Source: DATJUF01 sp035524095 (GTDB lineage: Bacteria > Desulfobacterota > Binatia > Binatales > Binataceae). From it: 36,375 nucleotides of DNA. Position numbers and translations under genes: made by a program. Below the pieces are notes generated by a model. It did no database searches and was not told the origin of the DNA. It was given only the letters and a program-made list of their open reading frames with translations. Shown here piece after piece: positions 17,110 through 25,913 of the stretch. Location: the NCBI GenBank assembly GCA_035524095.1, contig DATKPK010000222.1:1-36375 (forward strand). The letters are read 5' to 3'. The stretch's first letter is position 1, and each line of letters starts with the position of its first letter.

Positions 17110-18285
17110 ATGGCTATAGCGTCCGTTAAAGATCTCGCGTTGCGCGGTAAAAAAGTCCTTCTTCGCTGCGACTTCAATGTCCCACTGGAAGCTGGACGCA
17201 TCACCGATCCGGCCCGCATCGACGCCAGCCTCGAGACCATCCGCTATATCCTCGCGGAAGGCGCAGCCCTGATCCTCTGTTCCCATCTCGGCCGTCCTAA
17301 GGAGCGGACCCCCGACCTCAGCCTTAAACCCGTCGCCGAATACCTCTCCGCCGCTCTCGGCCAAAAGGTCACGCTCGCCCCCGATTGTATCGGCGACACC
17401 ACCGGCCGCCTCACTCGTGATCTACAGCCCGGTACCGCTCTCCTGCTCGAAAATCTCCGCTTTCACACTGAAGAAGAGGCCAACGATCGCGACTTCTCTC
17501 ACGAACTCGCGCGCGGCAAGCAGGTCTACGTCAACGACGCCTTCGGCACCGCCCATCGCGCCCACGCCTCCACCGTCGGCGTCACCAAATTCTTGAGCGA
17601 GCGCGCCGCTGGCTTCCTGATGCTTCGTGAGCTTGAAGTGCTCCGCACCGTCACCGAAAATCCCGCCCACCCCTACGTCGCGATTCTGGGTGGTGCCAAG
17701 GTTTCTGACAAAATCGGCGTCATCCGCAATCTCCTGACCAAGGTCGATGCCATCCTCATCGGCGGCGCGATGGCCTACACCTTCCTCCGCGCTCGCGCCG
17801 TGCCCATCGGCAAATCCCGCCTTGAGGCCGACAAGCTCCAGCTCGCCGCCGAGCTGATGGCCGAGGCGTCACGCCGCAACGTCGCCTTCGTTCTCCCCTC
17901 TGACCACATCGTTGCCGACGCCCCCGAGGCCGACGCTCAAGCCCAAAGCGTCATCCAGATTCCTCCAGACAAGATGGGCCTCGATATCGGTCCCGAAACC
18001 GTCGCCGATTTCATCCAGCGGCTTTCCACTGCCCGCACCGTCATCTGGAACGGCCCGCTCGGCTTCTTTGAGATTCCCGCTTTCGCGAGCGGCACGATGA
18101 GAGTCGGCCAGGCGCTTTCTCAGCTCACCGACGCTGTCACCGTCATCGGCGGTGGCGATACCGCCGCTGCGGTGGCCGGACAGCCATGGGCCAAAAACTT
18201 CACTCATATTTCGACTGGCGGTGGCGCGACTCTCGAATATCTCGAAGGTATCACTCTCCCCGGTGTCCTCGCCCTCGAAACTTGA
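17110..18285 (+). CDS. pgk: Phosphoglycerate kinase
   Basis: Transfers phosphate from 1,3-bisphosphoglycerate to ADP. Family markers: LLRCDFNVPLEAGRITD (18-34), ILCSHLGRPKERTPD with the substrate-binding His and Arg, LLENLRFHTEEEAND, VAILGGAKVSDKIGVI, and the C-terminal nucleotide-binding GGGDTAAAV with THISTGGGATLEYLEG. The 391-residue length is normal. The ATG at 17110 has only a weak CAGG-type site upstream, so translation may depend on the transcript from gap. Confidence 0.97.
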   Translation: MAIASVKDLALRGKKVLLRCDFNVPLEAGRITDPARIDASLETIRYILAEGAALILCSHLGRPKERTPDLSLKPVAEYLSAALGQKVTLAPDCIGDTTGRLTRDLQPGTALLLENLRFHTEEEANDRDFSHELARGKQVYVNDAFGTAHRAHASTVGVTKFLSERAAGFLMLRELEVLRTVTENPAHPYVAILGGAKVSDKIGVIRNLLTKVDAILIGGAMAYTFLRARAVPIGKSRLEADKLQLAAELMAEASRRNVAFVLPSDHIVADAPEADAQAQSVIQIPPDKMGLDIGPETVADFIQRLSTARTVIWNGPLGFFEIPAFASGTMRVGQALSQLTDAVTVIGGGDTAAAVAGQPWAKNFTHISTGGGATLEYLEGITLPGVLALET

Positions 18286-18335
18286 CGGTTCTTCCGATGC
18301 CAGCCTAGTTGGTGGTCGGCGCTTTCGGGCTCTAG

Positions 18336-18773
18336 ATGAAACCGCCCAGAGACGATTCAGTTTCGGTTCCGGCCAGCGCCGCCGACGCGCGATTCCATGA
18401 GGTTGCCTTGATCAAGGCGTTCATCGTTTCGCGCAAACACTCCCGCATGATTTCTCTTCTCGCGAATCAAAAGCGCCGCAACGCAATCGTCAATAAGTTA
18501 AGCCATTTCCGCGACCTGGATCCGCGCTGGGCGCATCGCCTCCTGCCTTCCATCCACAATGCATCCGCGATCGAGGAACTCCTGAGATCGAAAGGTGCTC
18601 CTACAATCTGTTATGCGATCTCCGAAGACTCATCCATTGATGGCCGCTTTCTTCCGCTGATCGACGCCTTGACCACAGCAGATTCCGGTTTCGGCACATT
18701 TTTATCTTGCATTCCCGGAAGGCTCGCATACTTCGAAGGTGAGGATGGCCGCTTCCTCCTTGAAAAGCACTGA
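18336..18773 (+). CDS. Conserved hypothetical protein
   Basis: A 145-residue frame whose core (from about residue 25) is KAFIVSRKHSRMISLLANQK, then FRDLDPRWAH, IEELLRSKGAPTICYAISED and GFGTFLSCIPGRLAYFEGED. I associate this pattern with a family of small uncharacterised proteins, and know no function. The first 24 residues look nonconserved; a TTG at 18408 preceded by AGG is a plausible true start. It is slightly more AT-rich than pgk. It lies 50 bases after pgk without an evident promoter and converges on the next small gene. Confidence 0.6.
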   Translation: MKPPRDDSVSVPASAADARFHEVALIKAFIVSRKHSRMISLLANQKRRNAIVNKLSHFRDLDPRWAHRLLPSIHNASAIEELLRSKGAPTICYAISEDSSIDGRFLPLIDALTTADSGFGTFLSCIPGRLAYFEGEDGRFLLEKH

Positions 18774-18873
18774 AGCTAAGGCATTTTGGTATGCGGTCGC
18801 AGTCACTCGACTCGCATTATCATCAGGATGTGAGGAATCGGGATGTCGGAAAGCGCAAACACTGAATGGCAGC

Positions 18874-18907
18874 CTGCGGCGCATTTATCCTACGGGCATA
18901 GCCGCAG
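18874..18907. terminator. Inverted repeat between convergent hypothetical genes
   Basis: CTGCGGC at 18874-18880 and GCCGCAG at 18901-18907 form a 7-bp stem with a 20-nt loop between the ends of two convergent genes (stops at 18773 and 18917). It could be a weak bidirectional terminator. The TGCGGC core recurs in two other intergenic hairpins of the window. Confidence 0.3.
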
Positions 18908-18916
18908 ATTCGATCG

Positions 18917-19177
18917 CTAGAAAATCGTCTCGGCCTCCAACGACTCTTCCCCGAACCACCCAACCTCCGTCAGGAAATCCCGCGCGAGATCCTTCGCAAT
19001 CTCATCGCTCAAGTCGCTTCCATTACAGCTGCGAACCGCCACGAACACCGTTTCGTAAAGTTGATGGAACCCGACTAGCCGATCCCCCGGCCTGACATCG
19101 TGCGGCTTTGCATGACGCCGATCGTTCCCATCATCCATCTGAAACGATACCAGCAGGATTGCTTCTTCGCGTGTCAT
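18917..19177 (-). CDS. Small hypothetical protein
   Basis: Not recognised. An 86-residue acidic, soluble product (REEAILLVSFQMDDGND; DEIAKDLARDFLTEVGWFGE) without a signal peptide or membrane segment. An excellent AAGGAGG lies 8 bases upstream of the ATG at 19177, which is the main reason to accept it. It stands alone on the minus strand between the 145-residue hypothetical protein and the SthA-like gene. Confidence 0.55.
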   Translation of the reverse strand: MTREEAILLVSFQMDDGNDRRHAKPHDVRPGDRLVGFHQLYETVFVAVRSCNGSDLSDEIAKDLARDFLTEVGWFGEESLEAETIF

Positions 19178-19294
19178 TGCTGCGCCTCCTTCTCGGCAGC
19201 AGTTTGCTGCAGCAACGGAACCTAACCTCTACTTATTCAGGCGAACCTTCGCCAAATTGGTGGCGCCAAAGTGCGATTCGTTCAGAGTAATCGG

Positions 19295-20707
19295 CTAGAC
19301 GTGCCGATCCGGGACTATTCCGGTATGGCGGCTGAGACGCATCAGCCCATCGTAGGCGGCATATTTGTACGCTTCGCTGCGCGACGGTACTGCAAAGGTC
19401 GCATCTATAAATCGATCGATCGTTCCTCCCACTTGGATCACGAACTGTCCGATGTGAATTAACTCACTGGCAAGTTCTCCAACTATATGTACACCTAGCA
19501 GCACTTTGTCCGGCACGCGGAACACCAGCTTGACGAGACCATCCGGAAATCCCGAGATTCGCGCCTTGGCGTTCGTGCTGAACGAACATCGGCCGACTTC
19601 GTGATCGATACCTGCCGCCCGGATCTGCTCCTCGGTAAACCCCACCCACGCAACCTCAGGGATCGAGAAGATGTAGGACGGGCGATGATGGTCCACTTCG
19701 CTCTTGAACGCGAAACCGAATGCATGGCAAATCGCGACGCGCGCCTGCTCCATCGCTACCGCGGCAAGCCCCGGCGGCCCAATCACATCACCGGCAGCAA
19801 AGACCCGCCCGGCTGACGTTGCATAGTTATCGTTCACTCGGACCCAGCCCTTCTCATCGAATTCGACACCGATCTCCGCAAGCCCTAATCCCTCGACGCG
19901 CGGCCGCCGCCCCACTGCCACCAGGATTTTCTGAACTCGCAGGGTGCGGCCGTCGGCAAGCTTCGCCTCGAGCCCGTCGCCCACCCGCCCGACGCTGACT
20001 ACTGGCGCATTCGTAACTACGCGGATACCCATCGAGTTGAAACTCTCCGCGAGCATCCCTGCCATCTCGCCATCCAGTGCGGGCAGCAGATGGCTCCCGC
20101 CCGCGATCGTCACACGGGTGCCCAGCGTCGCAAAGATTGATGCGTATTCGCACCCCGCCGCACCGCTGCCGATCACCAAAAGCGATTCTGGCGCGCGCCC
20201 TATCTCCAGGATGTTCTCCACGTCATACACATCCGGGTCGTCCATCGGAATGTTCGGCGGATGATGAGGCCGCGACCCCGACGCGAGCAGCACCACGTCG
20301 GCTTCTAGCACCGCTCGCTCCCCACCCGCCTTCTCGACCTCGACCTGCCGTGGCGACAAGAAGTGTGCACGGCCTCGGATATGCTCGATCCCGTGACGCA
20401 CCAGATTGCGCTCGACCGCAACGGTCATCAGCTCCGAAACCTCGCCCTTGCGCGCCATCAGTAGAGGCCATGGATCCTTGGCGTTCGGCGCAGGCATGCT
20501 GTTGGCCGTCTGGCCTAGCCCCGATAGATAGATCGCACCTTCGCGTAGCGTCTTGGTCGGAATTCCGGCACTATTCACCGCCAACCCGCCAGCGCGCTGA
20601 CGCAGGTCGATTAGCGCGACGCGTTTGCCGAAGTACGCAGCTTGTGCCCCGCCTTTTTCACCGGCCGGACCCGCGCCGATCACAATCAAGTCATATTTCG
20701 CGGCCAT
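19295..20707 (-). CDS. sthA: Pyridine nucleotide-disulfide oxidoreductase, SthA-like transhydrogenase
   Basis: A two-dinucleotide-fold flavoprotein of 470 residues, close in length to E. coli soluble transhydrogenase, which balances NADPH and NADH. FAD site LIVIGAGPAGEKGG (7-20); NAD(P) site LLVIGSGAAGCEYASIF; second FAD motif VFAAGDVIGPPGLA; dimerisation domain with VHIVGELASELIHIGQ, as in SthA. The active-site loop reads GGLAVNSAGIPTKTLRE (40-56): both positions of the usual CxxxxC redox pair are lost (Ala43, Gly48), ruling out a lipoamide or glutathione reductase mechanism and supporting transhydrogenase-type hydride transfer. It begins 12 bases after the cupin stop, so the two are one operon. 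Confidence 0.82.
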   Translation of the reverse strand: MAAKYDLIVIGAGPAGEKGGAQAAYFGKRVALIDLRQRAGGLAVNSAGIPTKTLREGAIYLSGLGQTANSMPAPNAKDPWPLLMARKGEVSELMTVAVERNLVRHGIEHIRGRAHFLSPRQVEVEKAGGERAVLEADVVLLASGSRPHHPPNIPMDDPDVYDVENILEIGRAPESLLVIGSGAAGCEYASIFATLGTRVTIAGGSHLLPALDGEMAGMLAESFNSMGIRVVTNAPVVSVGRVGDGLEAKLADGRTLRVQKILVAVGRRPRVEGLGLAEIGVEFDEKGWVRVNDNYATSAGRVFAAGDVIGPPGLAAVAMEQARVAICHAFGFAFKSEVDHHRPSYIFSIPEVAWVGFTEEQIRAAGIDHEVGRCSFSTNAKARISGFPDGLVKLVFRVPDKVLLGVHIVGELASELIHIGQFVIQVGGTIDRFIDATFAVPSRSEAYKYAAYDGLMRLSRHTGIVPDRHV

Positions 20708-20719
20708 AGCGACCGCCGC

Positions 20720-21139
20720 CTACCAGTTATGGACTCCGCCGCTCTTGCCGGAAATCGGCTTTACTCCCGGCGCCGAAGGATCCTCAAACAGCGTGCCCCG
20801 CATGCTCGCCGAAAACGAGCACACGTAGACCACCGGATCCCAGCCGAAGTTCGAGACCTCGTGCTTCGTCCCCGACGGAATATGCAGCGTCTCTCCAGGT
20901 TTGATCTTGATGTGCCGGTCGCCCAGACGCACATCGCATTCCCCCTGCAGCATGTGCACGATCTCTTCAGCGTTGGTATGCCAATGCTCGGGATTAATCT
21001 TTCCCGGCAGGATATGCACCAGTCCGAAGCTCTGCTCGCATCCGGGGTTCAGGTCGCGATTCGCAACCCACTTGACCGCCCCCCAGTCGTACACAACCGG
21101 CTCTACTTCTGAGGCTTCTGTGATCGTACATTCCAACAT
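20720..21139 (-). CDS. Cupin-domain protein
   Basis: A single-cupin protein of 139 residues. Motif 1 is GKINPEHWHTNAEEIVHMLQ with His52, His54 and Glu59; motif 2 is PGETLHIPSGTKHEVSN with His93. The three histidines and one glutamate form the standard metal site. It could be a small dioxygenase or isomerase, or a binding protein; the family does not settle it. GGGAGAG just before the ATG at 21139 is the ribosome-binding site. First gene of the pair with sthA; a 21-bp tandem repeat lies 24 bases upstream of its start. Confidence 0.85.
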   Translation of the reverse strand: MLECTITEASEVEPVVYDWGAVKWVANRDLNPGCEQSFGLVHILPGKINPEHWHTNAEEIVHMLQGECDVRLGDRHIKIKPGETLHIPSGTKHEVSNFGWDPVVYVCSFSASMRGTLFEDPSAPGVKPISGKSGGVHNW

Positions 21140-21163
21140 GATTCTCTCCCTGTTTGTTACATT

Positions 21164-21205
21164 CTATGGGGAGGATGCGACCGGCTATGGGGAGGATGCG
21201 ACCGG
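21164..21205. repeat. Perfect tandem repeat, 2 x 21 bp, upstream of cupin gene
   Basis: Copies at 21164-21184 and 21185-21205 are identical and directly adjacent. Each begins CTATGGGGAGG and ends GCGACCGG. The unit equals two helical turns, so a protein could bind both copies on the same DNA face. The repeat sits 25-66 bases upstream of the cupin ATG, where a promoter or operator of the cupin-sthA operon would be expected. Confidence 0.75.
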
Positions 21206-21699
21206 TCACGCCTTATGACGCCGTCGCGGCTAACGTCGCTCGTCTGGGACAGGTGCGCCGTCTCGGATTTAAGCACTAATCACGTCTACAGTCGAACTAC
21301 TCGCGGTCGGTCAATTGCAGTCAGGCTTCGGCTCTTTTCCGTTTTTGTCATTCTGCCGCTGCAGCCCGTTGCTTGTAGAGACCTTCGCGACACCAGTAGA
21401 GCCGAGGGCGCAGCGATCCAACGACTCTGCCAGGTGCGTTGAAGCATACGGAGCTCTGCGAATGGAGCTCGGGTAAAGCTGCCGCACGCAGAATCCAGTA
21501 TTTCTTCAATTCCAGGTTTCACTCTCAACCTCAAATAGCTCGGAAAGTCGATTCGCCCCTTCAGCTTGCGATTCGCCCGTTTGGTGCTCAATTCCGTTAT
21601 GTGCTAGCCAACTCGAAGCCACCGGCCATCGCGGATCCACTCCACTCCGCGCCGCGCCAGATGCAACAACGGGCCGCTCAATGTCTGGAGGTTGCCATC
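21206..21699. other. Noncoding region between cupin and CoA-transferase genes
   Basis: Nearly 500 bases with no supported gene. Short frames exist on both strands but lack Shine-Dalgarno sites and family-like residues. The plus-strand frame entering the CoA-transferase runs back to 21439, yet its first 87 codons look like random intergenic translation. The region must hold promoters for the divergent cupin and CoA-transferase transcripts; I cannot place them. Confidence 0.5.
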
Positions 21700-22959
21700 A
21701 TGCCGAATTCCCCGGCCAACTCACCGAAAATGCTTGAGGGCTACCGCGTCCTCGATTTTACCCAATACGTCGCCGGCCCAACCTGCTCGCGCCTGATGGC
21801 TGAGTTTGGCGCCGAAGTCGTAAAGCTCGAACTCGCCCCCGGCGGCGACCGCGTTCGCGATTGGGGTTTGAAGCCGCGCAACGCTGACGGCAGCAGCCAC
21901 AGCACCTATTACATGCAGCACGATCACTCGAAGCTCAGCCTCGCGATTGATATGAAGCAGCCGGGCGCGCGCGAACTCATAATCGCGATGCTTCCCAAGT
22001 TCGACGTCCTTGTTGAAAATTTCGCCCCCGGCGTGATCGGGCGGCTCGGCTTCTCTTACGACGAAGTCAAAAAAATTAACCCTAAGATCATCATGTGCTC
22101 CATCTCGATGGCGGGTCAGACCGGGCCGCTCTCCGATAAGGCCGGCTACGATCTCATCGGCCAGGCCTACGCCGGCGTTACCGACGGCATCGGCGAGCCT
22201 GATCGCGCCCCGGCCGTCATCGGGATGGCGATCGGCGACGTTTCAACCGGCGTTGCCGCCGCGATGGCCGTCTTCGCCGCCCTCCTGCATCGCGAGCGTA
22301 CCGGCGAGGGTCAATATCTCGATGCCTCACTCACCGATACCTACTTCCACATGCACGAATTGAACGTGCCAAAAATCGCTCTCGCGGGTAACCGAGTTCG
22401 ACCCAAGCGCGCAGGCTCGCAGGCCGACGGCCCCGGGCCCGCTGGCGTTTTCCGCTATCGCGACGACCAGTACGTAATGATTCTCATCACGCCCCATCAA
22501 TGGCCGCAGATGGTCCGTGCGATGGCCATGCCGGAACTCGCCACCGACCCGCGCTTCAGGGCCGCGCGCGCCCGCCACACCAATCGTTTCGAGCTGCAAG
22601 CGATTATCGAGCGCTGGCTCGCGAGCTTCCCCACTCGCGACGACGCCATCGCCGCGATGGATAAAGAACGCGTCCCATGCGCGCCCGTCCTGACCGTCAA
22701 CGAAGCGGTCGCCCATCCCCATCTGAACGAACGCAAGACCGTGCGCTGGGTCCAGGATCCGCTGCTCGGCAAAGTCGCGATTCCCGCAGTTCCAGTGAAA
22801 TTCTCGGCTTGGCCCGACCGCACCGAATTACGTTCCGCACGCCTCGGCGAGGACAACGAGCGCATCCTCCATGACTATCTCGATCTCAGCGATTCCCGCA
22901 TCCAGGAGCTCTACGCCAAAGGCGTCCTCGTCCGCGACCCCACGATTGATCGCGGCTGA
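21700..22959 (+). CDS. CaiB/BaiF family III CoA-transferase
   Basis: Moves CoA between acyl donors, typically activating an acid for degradation. From the ATG at 21700 (GGAGG 8 bases upstream) the protein has 419 residues. Features: EGYRVLDFTQYVAGPTCSRL (13-32), AEVVKLELAPGGD, the LVENFAPGVIGRLG segment, the catalytic Asp151 in KAGYDLIGQAYAG, and DASLTDT late in the large domain. Family III enzymes of this kind form interlocked dimers. The substrate is unknown. It leads a plus-strand set with an LLM oxidoreductase 40 bases downstream and an amidohydrolase after that. Confidence 0.92.
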   Translation: MPNSPANSPKMLEGYRVLDFTQYVAGPTCSRLMAEFGAEVVKLELAPGGDRVRDWGLKPRNADGSSHSTYYMQHDHSKLSLAIDMKQPGARELIIAMLPKFDVLVENFAPGVIGRLGFSYDEVKKINPKIIMCSISMAGQTGPLSDKAGYDLIGQAYAGVTDGIGEPDRAPAVIGMAIGDVSTGVAAAMAVFAALLHRERTGEGQYLDASLTDTYFHMHELNVPKIALAGNRVRPKRAGSQADGPGPAGVFRYRDDQYVMILITPHQWPQMVRAMAMPELATDPRFRAARARHTNRFELQAIIERWLASFPTRDDAIAAMDKERVPCAPVLTVNEAVAHPHLNERKTVRWVQDPLLGKVAIPAVPVKFSAWPDRTELRSARLGEDNERILHDYLDLSDSRIQELYAKGVLVRDPTIDRG

Positions 22960-22999
22960 CGAGAAATCGCAACGTGGCCAATGCATCTGAGTTGAAACC

Positions 23000-24043
23000 A
23001 TGAGTCTCTGTGAAAATCTCAATATTGGATTGCTGTTTCCCTTCCGCAATCCGCCGGCCTCGCGCAAATCCTTCTCTGAATTCTACGCTGACCAGTTCGC
23101 CCAAACGCAACTAGCCGAATCACTAGGTTACGACGAGATATGGCTGACGGAGCATCACTTCGCCGAAGACGGCTATTCGCCCTCGATTCTCCCGCTAGCG
23201 TCCGCCATTGCCGCAATGACCAAGCACATCCGCATCGGCACCTACCTAGTTTTGCTGCCGCTGCATAACGCCGTGCGCATCGCCGAAGATGCGGCCACCG
23301 TCGATATCATCTCTAATGGCCGCTTCGATTTAGGTGTCGGGCAAGGTTACTCGCCCGCTGAATTCGCTGCCTATGGCGTCAATCGCAAGGCCCGCGCAAG
23401 TCGCTTGGAAGAAGGCATCGAGGTGATTCGTGGAGCGTGGACCAAAGATGATTTCTCTTTCGAGGGTCGGCACTACAAAATTAAGAACATTCGCTTGATG
23501 CCGCGGCCGGTGCAATCGCCCCATCCTCCGCTATGGATCGGCGCCGCCGCTCCCAAAGCAATCCAGCGCGCGGGCCGCATGGGATGTCACTTTATGGGAA
23601 TAGGCGACCCTGCTGCGCAAAAGATCTACGACGCAGCCTTACAGCAAGCAGGGCATAATCCGCAAGATTTTTCTGCCGCACAACTTCATTTCACCTTTGT
23701 CGGACGCTCCACGGATGAAGCATGGGGAAATTCGCAGGAACATTTCCACTATATGCTCAGATGGTACATGCGCTGGCTGACTGAGGCCGGGGACTTTCTT
23801 GGCTCAGATACGCCTCCGTTGCCAGAACCGTCAAAGCTGCGGGATTCACAACTCCTGTTCCCTTTGATTGTGGGGAATCCTGATGAAGTCGCTGCAAAGC
23901 TTAACGAGTCGTTCGCGAACATCAGGACGACCCACCTGGTACTCGGCATGCATCTGCCGGGCATCGCAGCAGAGCTCAGCCGCAGCTCGATGGAATTATT
24001 CGCGCACGAGGTCGCACCCCGCCTGAAGCCAGTCTCGAATTAG
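23000..24043 (+). CDS. LLM-class flavin-dependent oxidoreductase
   Basis: A luciferase-like TIM barrel of 347 residues. GYDEIWLTEHHFAEDGYSPS (about 43-62) matches the bacterial luciferase alpha-type region, VVLLPLHN-like LVLLPLHNAVRIAEDAATVD and FDLGVGQGYSPAEFAAYGV follow, and PPLWIGAAAPKAIQRAGRMG contacts the flavin phosphate. More likely an FMN-type monooxygenase than F420-dependent, by resemblance to luciferase-like proteins with the EHH segment. Somewhat more AT-rich than its neighbours. There is no good Shine-Dalgarno before the ATG at 23000. Substrate unknown. Confidence 0.9.
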   Translation: MSLCENLNIGLLFPFRNPPASRKSFSEFYADQFAQTQLAESLGYDEIWLTEHHFAEDGYSPSILPLASAIAAMTKHIRIGTYLVLLPLHNAVRIAEDAATVDIISNGRFDLGVGQGYSPAEFAAYGVNRKARASRLEEGIEVIRGAWTKDDFSFEGRHYKIKNIRLMPRPVQSPHPPLWIGAAAPKAIQRAGRMGCHFMGIGDPAAQKIYDAALQQAGHNPQDFSAAQLHFTFVGRSTDEAWGNSQEHFHYMLRWYMRWLTEAGDFLGSDTPPLPEPSKLRDSQLLFPLIVGNPDEVAAKLNESFANIRTTHLVLGMHLPGIAAELSRSSMELFAHEVAPRLKPVSN

Positions 24044-24113
24044 ACAATCGTGTATCGATGTTTCAGGTTTAACCGTTAGTTTCTAAAACCTCTCGAATTC
24101 GGAGGCAACTCTT

Positions 24114-25778
24114 ATGTCATACGATATCCTAATCAAAAACGGCACCATCGTTGACGGCACCGGCCGCCCCCGCTACCAGGCCGATCTTGCGATTAGCCGT
24201 GGCAAAATCGCCGAGATTGGCAAAGTAACCGATAGCGCTGCCAAAACCATCGACGCCTCCGGCTTGATTGTCGGTCCCGGCTTCATCGATCCGCATACTC
24301 ACTACGACGGTCAAATCTGCTGGGATCCCCTCGTGACCGCTTCCTCATGGCACGGTGTAACTTCAGTCGTGATGGGCAACTGCGGCGTCGGCCTCGCTCC
24401 CTGCAAGCCCGCAACTAGAGAAATAGCCACTTGGGATCTAGTTAATGTCGAGGCGATTCCATTTGACGTACTGAATCAGGGCCTGACCTGGGATTGGGAA
24501 ACCTTCCCCCAATTCATGGACGCCGCCGCGCAGCGCCGCTCCGGAATCAATCTCGGTTTCCTCGCGCCACTAACTCCATTCCGCCACTACGTGATGGGCG
24601 AGGAATCGATGGAGCGCGCCGCCACACCCGACGAAACCGCTCAGATCCGCGGCTTGATCAAAGATGCCGTCGCGGCCGGCGCGCTAGGCTTCAGCACCAC
24701 TAACGCCCCGCAGCATATCGGTTACAAGAGCCGTCCGCTCGCCTGCCGCCTCGCCGATCGATCAGAACTCCAAGCCTACGCCAGCACGCTCAAAGACTTG
24801 GGCAAAGGCACGATCGAAATCATCATCAATCGCCGCGTCGATGCCATCACTCAAGAAGAGTGCGACCTGCTCGATATGCTTCTCGCCGCGAGCGGACGCC
24901 AGATCACTTGGCTGGTGCTGCGCAAATTCGTCCACGCCCCCAATGCCTATCAGGAAATGCTGCGTGCAGCCGACGGCGTTATCAAACGCGGCGCTCATCC
25001 GCAGCTCGCCACGATGGAACTCATCGGCGAATTTAGTTTCCGTCAGCCGTCGCTCGCCCTGGCGCTCTATCCTTCATGGAAACCCGCCTTCAACGCGACT
25101 CTCGAAGAGCAGAAGAAACTCTACAGCGACCCCGCTTTTCGCGCCCAGTTCCGCGACGAGGCCACTCGCCGTCCCGGCCTCTTCACTAATATCTGGAATC
25201 GCGTCACCGTTAATTTCGCCAACAACCCTGCCATCCGTGCGCTCGAAGGGCAGACCGTCGAGCAAGTCGCGCGCTCCCGTGGACGCGATCCGCTCGATAC
25301 CTTCTTCGATCTGCCGTTGGAGGACAATCTCGAGACACGCTATTGCAGTGCGATGACCGAAGTACCAACCGAACTACTCACTGACTCCCGCGTTCTGCTT
25401 GGCGAGTCCGACGGTGGCGCCCATGTCGCCGATTTCTGCACCGCCGGTTATACCAGCGACCTGATCGGCAAGTGGGTACGCGAGCGCCAGATGATCTCAC
25501 TGGAGCAAGCGATCAAGCGTACTACTTCCGAACCGGCCGATTTCTTTGGCCTGCGCGATCGCGGGCGTCTCACACCCGGCTATGCCGCCGACGTCGTGAT
25601 TTTCGATTATAACCGCATCGCCTGTAGTCCTCGGGAGTCGGTTGATGATCTGCCGGGCGGTGGCCGCCGCTTCGTCGTCCGCTCTGAAGGCATCGAGTAC
25701 ACGATCGTGAATGGCGAAGTTCTCTACGAAGGCGGCAAGCACACCGGCGCCCTCCCCGGCCAGGTGCTGAGATCCTGA
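24114..25778 (+). CDS. Amidohydrolase, N-acyl-D-amino-acid deacylase-like
   Basis: Zinc-type hydrolase of the D-aminoacylase/dihydroorotase superfamily, 554 residues. The N-terminal small beta domain (YDILIKNGTIVDGTG) is followed by the metal motif GFIDPHTHYDGQ (His61, His63) and VVMGNCGVGLAP with the conserved Cys90 of D-aminoacylases. Near the C-terminus GESDGGAHVADF holds the catalytic Asp, and GRLTPGYAADVVIFD completes the beta sandwich. It cleaves an amide or cyclic amide, but the exact substrate is not evident. GGAGG 9 bases upstream supports the ATG at 24114. Last gene before a terminator-like hairpin. Confidence 0.9.
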   Translation: MSYDILIKNGTIVDGTGRPRYQADLAISRGKIAEIGKVTDSAAKTIDASGLIVGPGFIDPHTHYDGQICWDPLVTASSWHGVTSVVMGNCGVGLAPCKPATREIATWDLVNVEAIPFDVLNQGLTWDWETFPQFMDAAAQRRSGINLGFLAPLTPFRHYVMGEESMERAATPDETAQIRGLIKDAVAAGALGFSTTNAPQHIGYKSRPLACRLADRSELQAYASTLKDLGKGTIEIIINRRVDAITQEECDLLDMLLAASGRQITWLVLRKFVHAPNAYQEMLRAADGVIKRGAHPQLATMELIGEFSFRQPSLALALYPSWKPAFNATLEEQKKLYSDPAFRAQFRDEATRRPGLFTNIWNRVTVNFANNPAIRALEGQTVEQVARSRGRDPLDTFFDLPLEDNLETRYCSAMTEVPTELLTDSRVLLGESDGGAHVADFCTAGYTSDLIGKWVRERQMISLEQAIKRTTSEPADFFGLRDRGRLTPGYAADVVIFDYNRIACSPRESVDDLPGGGRRFVVRSEGIEYTIVNGEVLYEGGKHTGALPGQVLRS

Positions 25779-25789
25779 GAACCAACTGC

Positions 25790-25830
25790 GCCCTGTCTGA
25801 AATAACGGCAGGGCTTCTCCTTTCTCATTT
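25790..25830 (+). terminator. Rho-independent-type terminator after amidohydrolase
   Basis: GCCCTGTC at 25790-25797 pairs with GGCAGGGC at 25807-25814 (8 bp counting one G-T) around a 9-nt loop, then a pyrimidine/T-rich run TTCTCCTTTCTCATTT. It sits 12 bases past the amidohydrolase stop and isolates that operon from the downstream genes. Confidence 0.7.
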
Positions 25831-25913
25831 CCCGCGCGCGTGTTTGGCGCGTGGGCGAACCTCGGATTCCGCAGCCACGATCGTGTAGCTTCCACGCCAG
25901 AGGTGTCAACAAA

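Noticed and set aside
18843..18917. 24-codon frame starting ATGTCGGAAAGC
   Set aside because: Very short, only a weak AGGA upstream, and it runs into the end of the opposite small gene.
21286..21591. 101-codon minus-strand frame in the cupin/CoA-transferase gap
   Set aside because: No ribosome site, no family-like pattern, and Arg/Ser-rich composition like random intergenic translation.
21439..21699. 87-residue N-terminal extension of the CoA-transferase
   Set aside because: The family begins at the EGYRVLDFTQ region; the ATG at 21700 has a good GGAGG, whereas the extension looks nonconserved.
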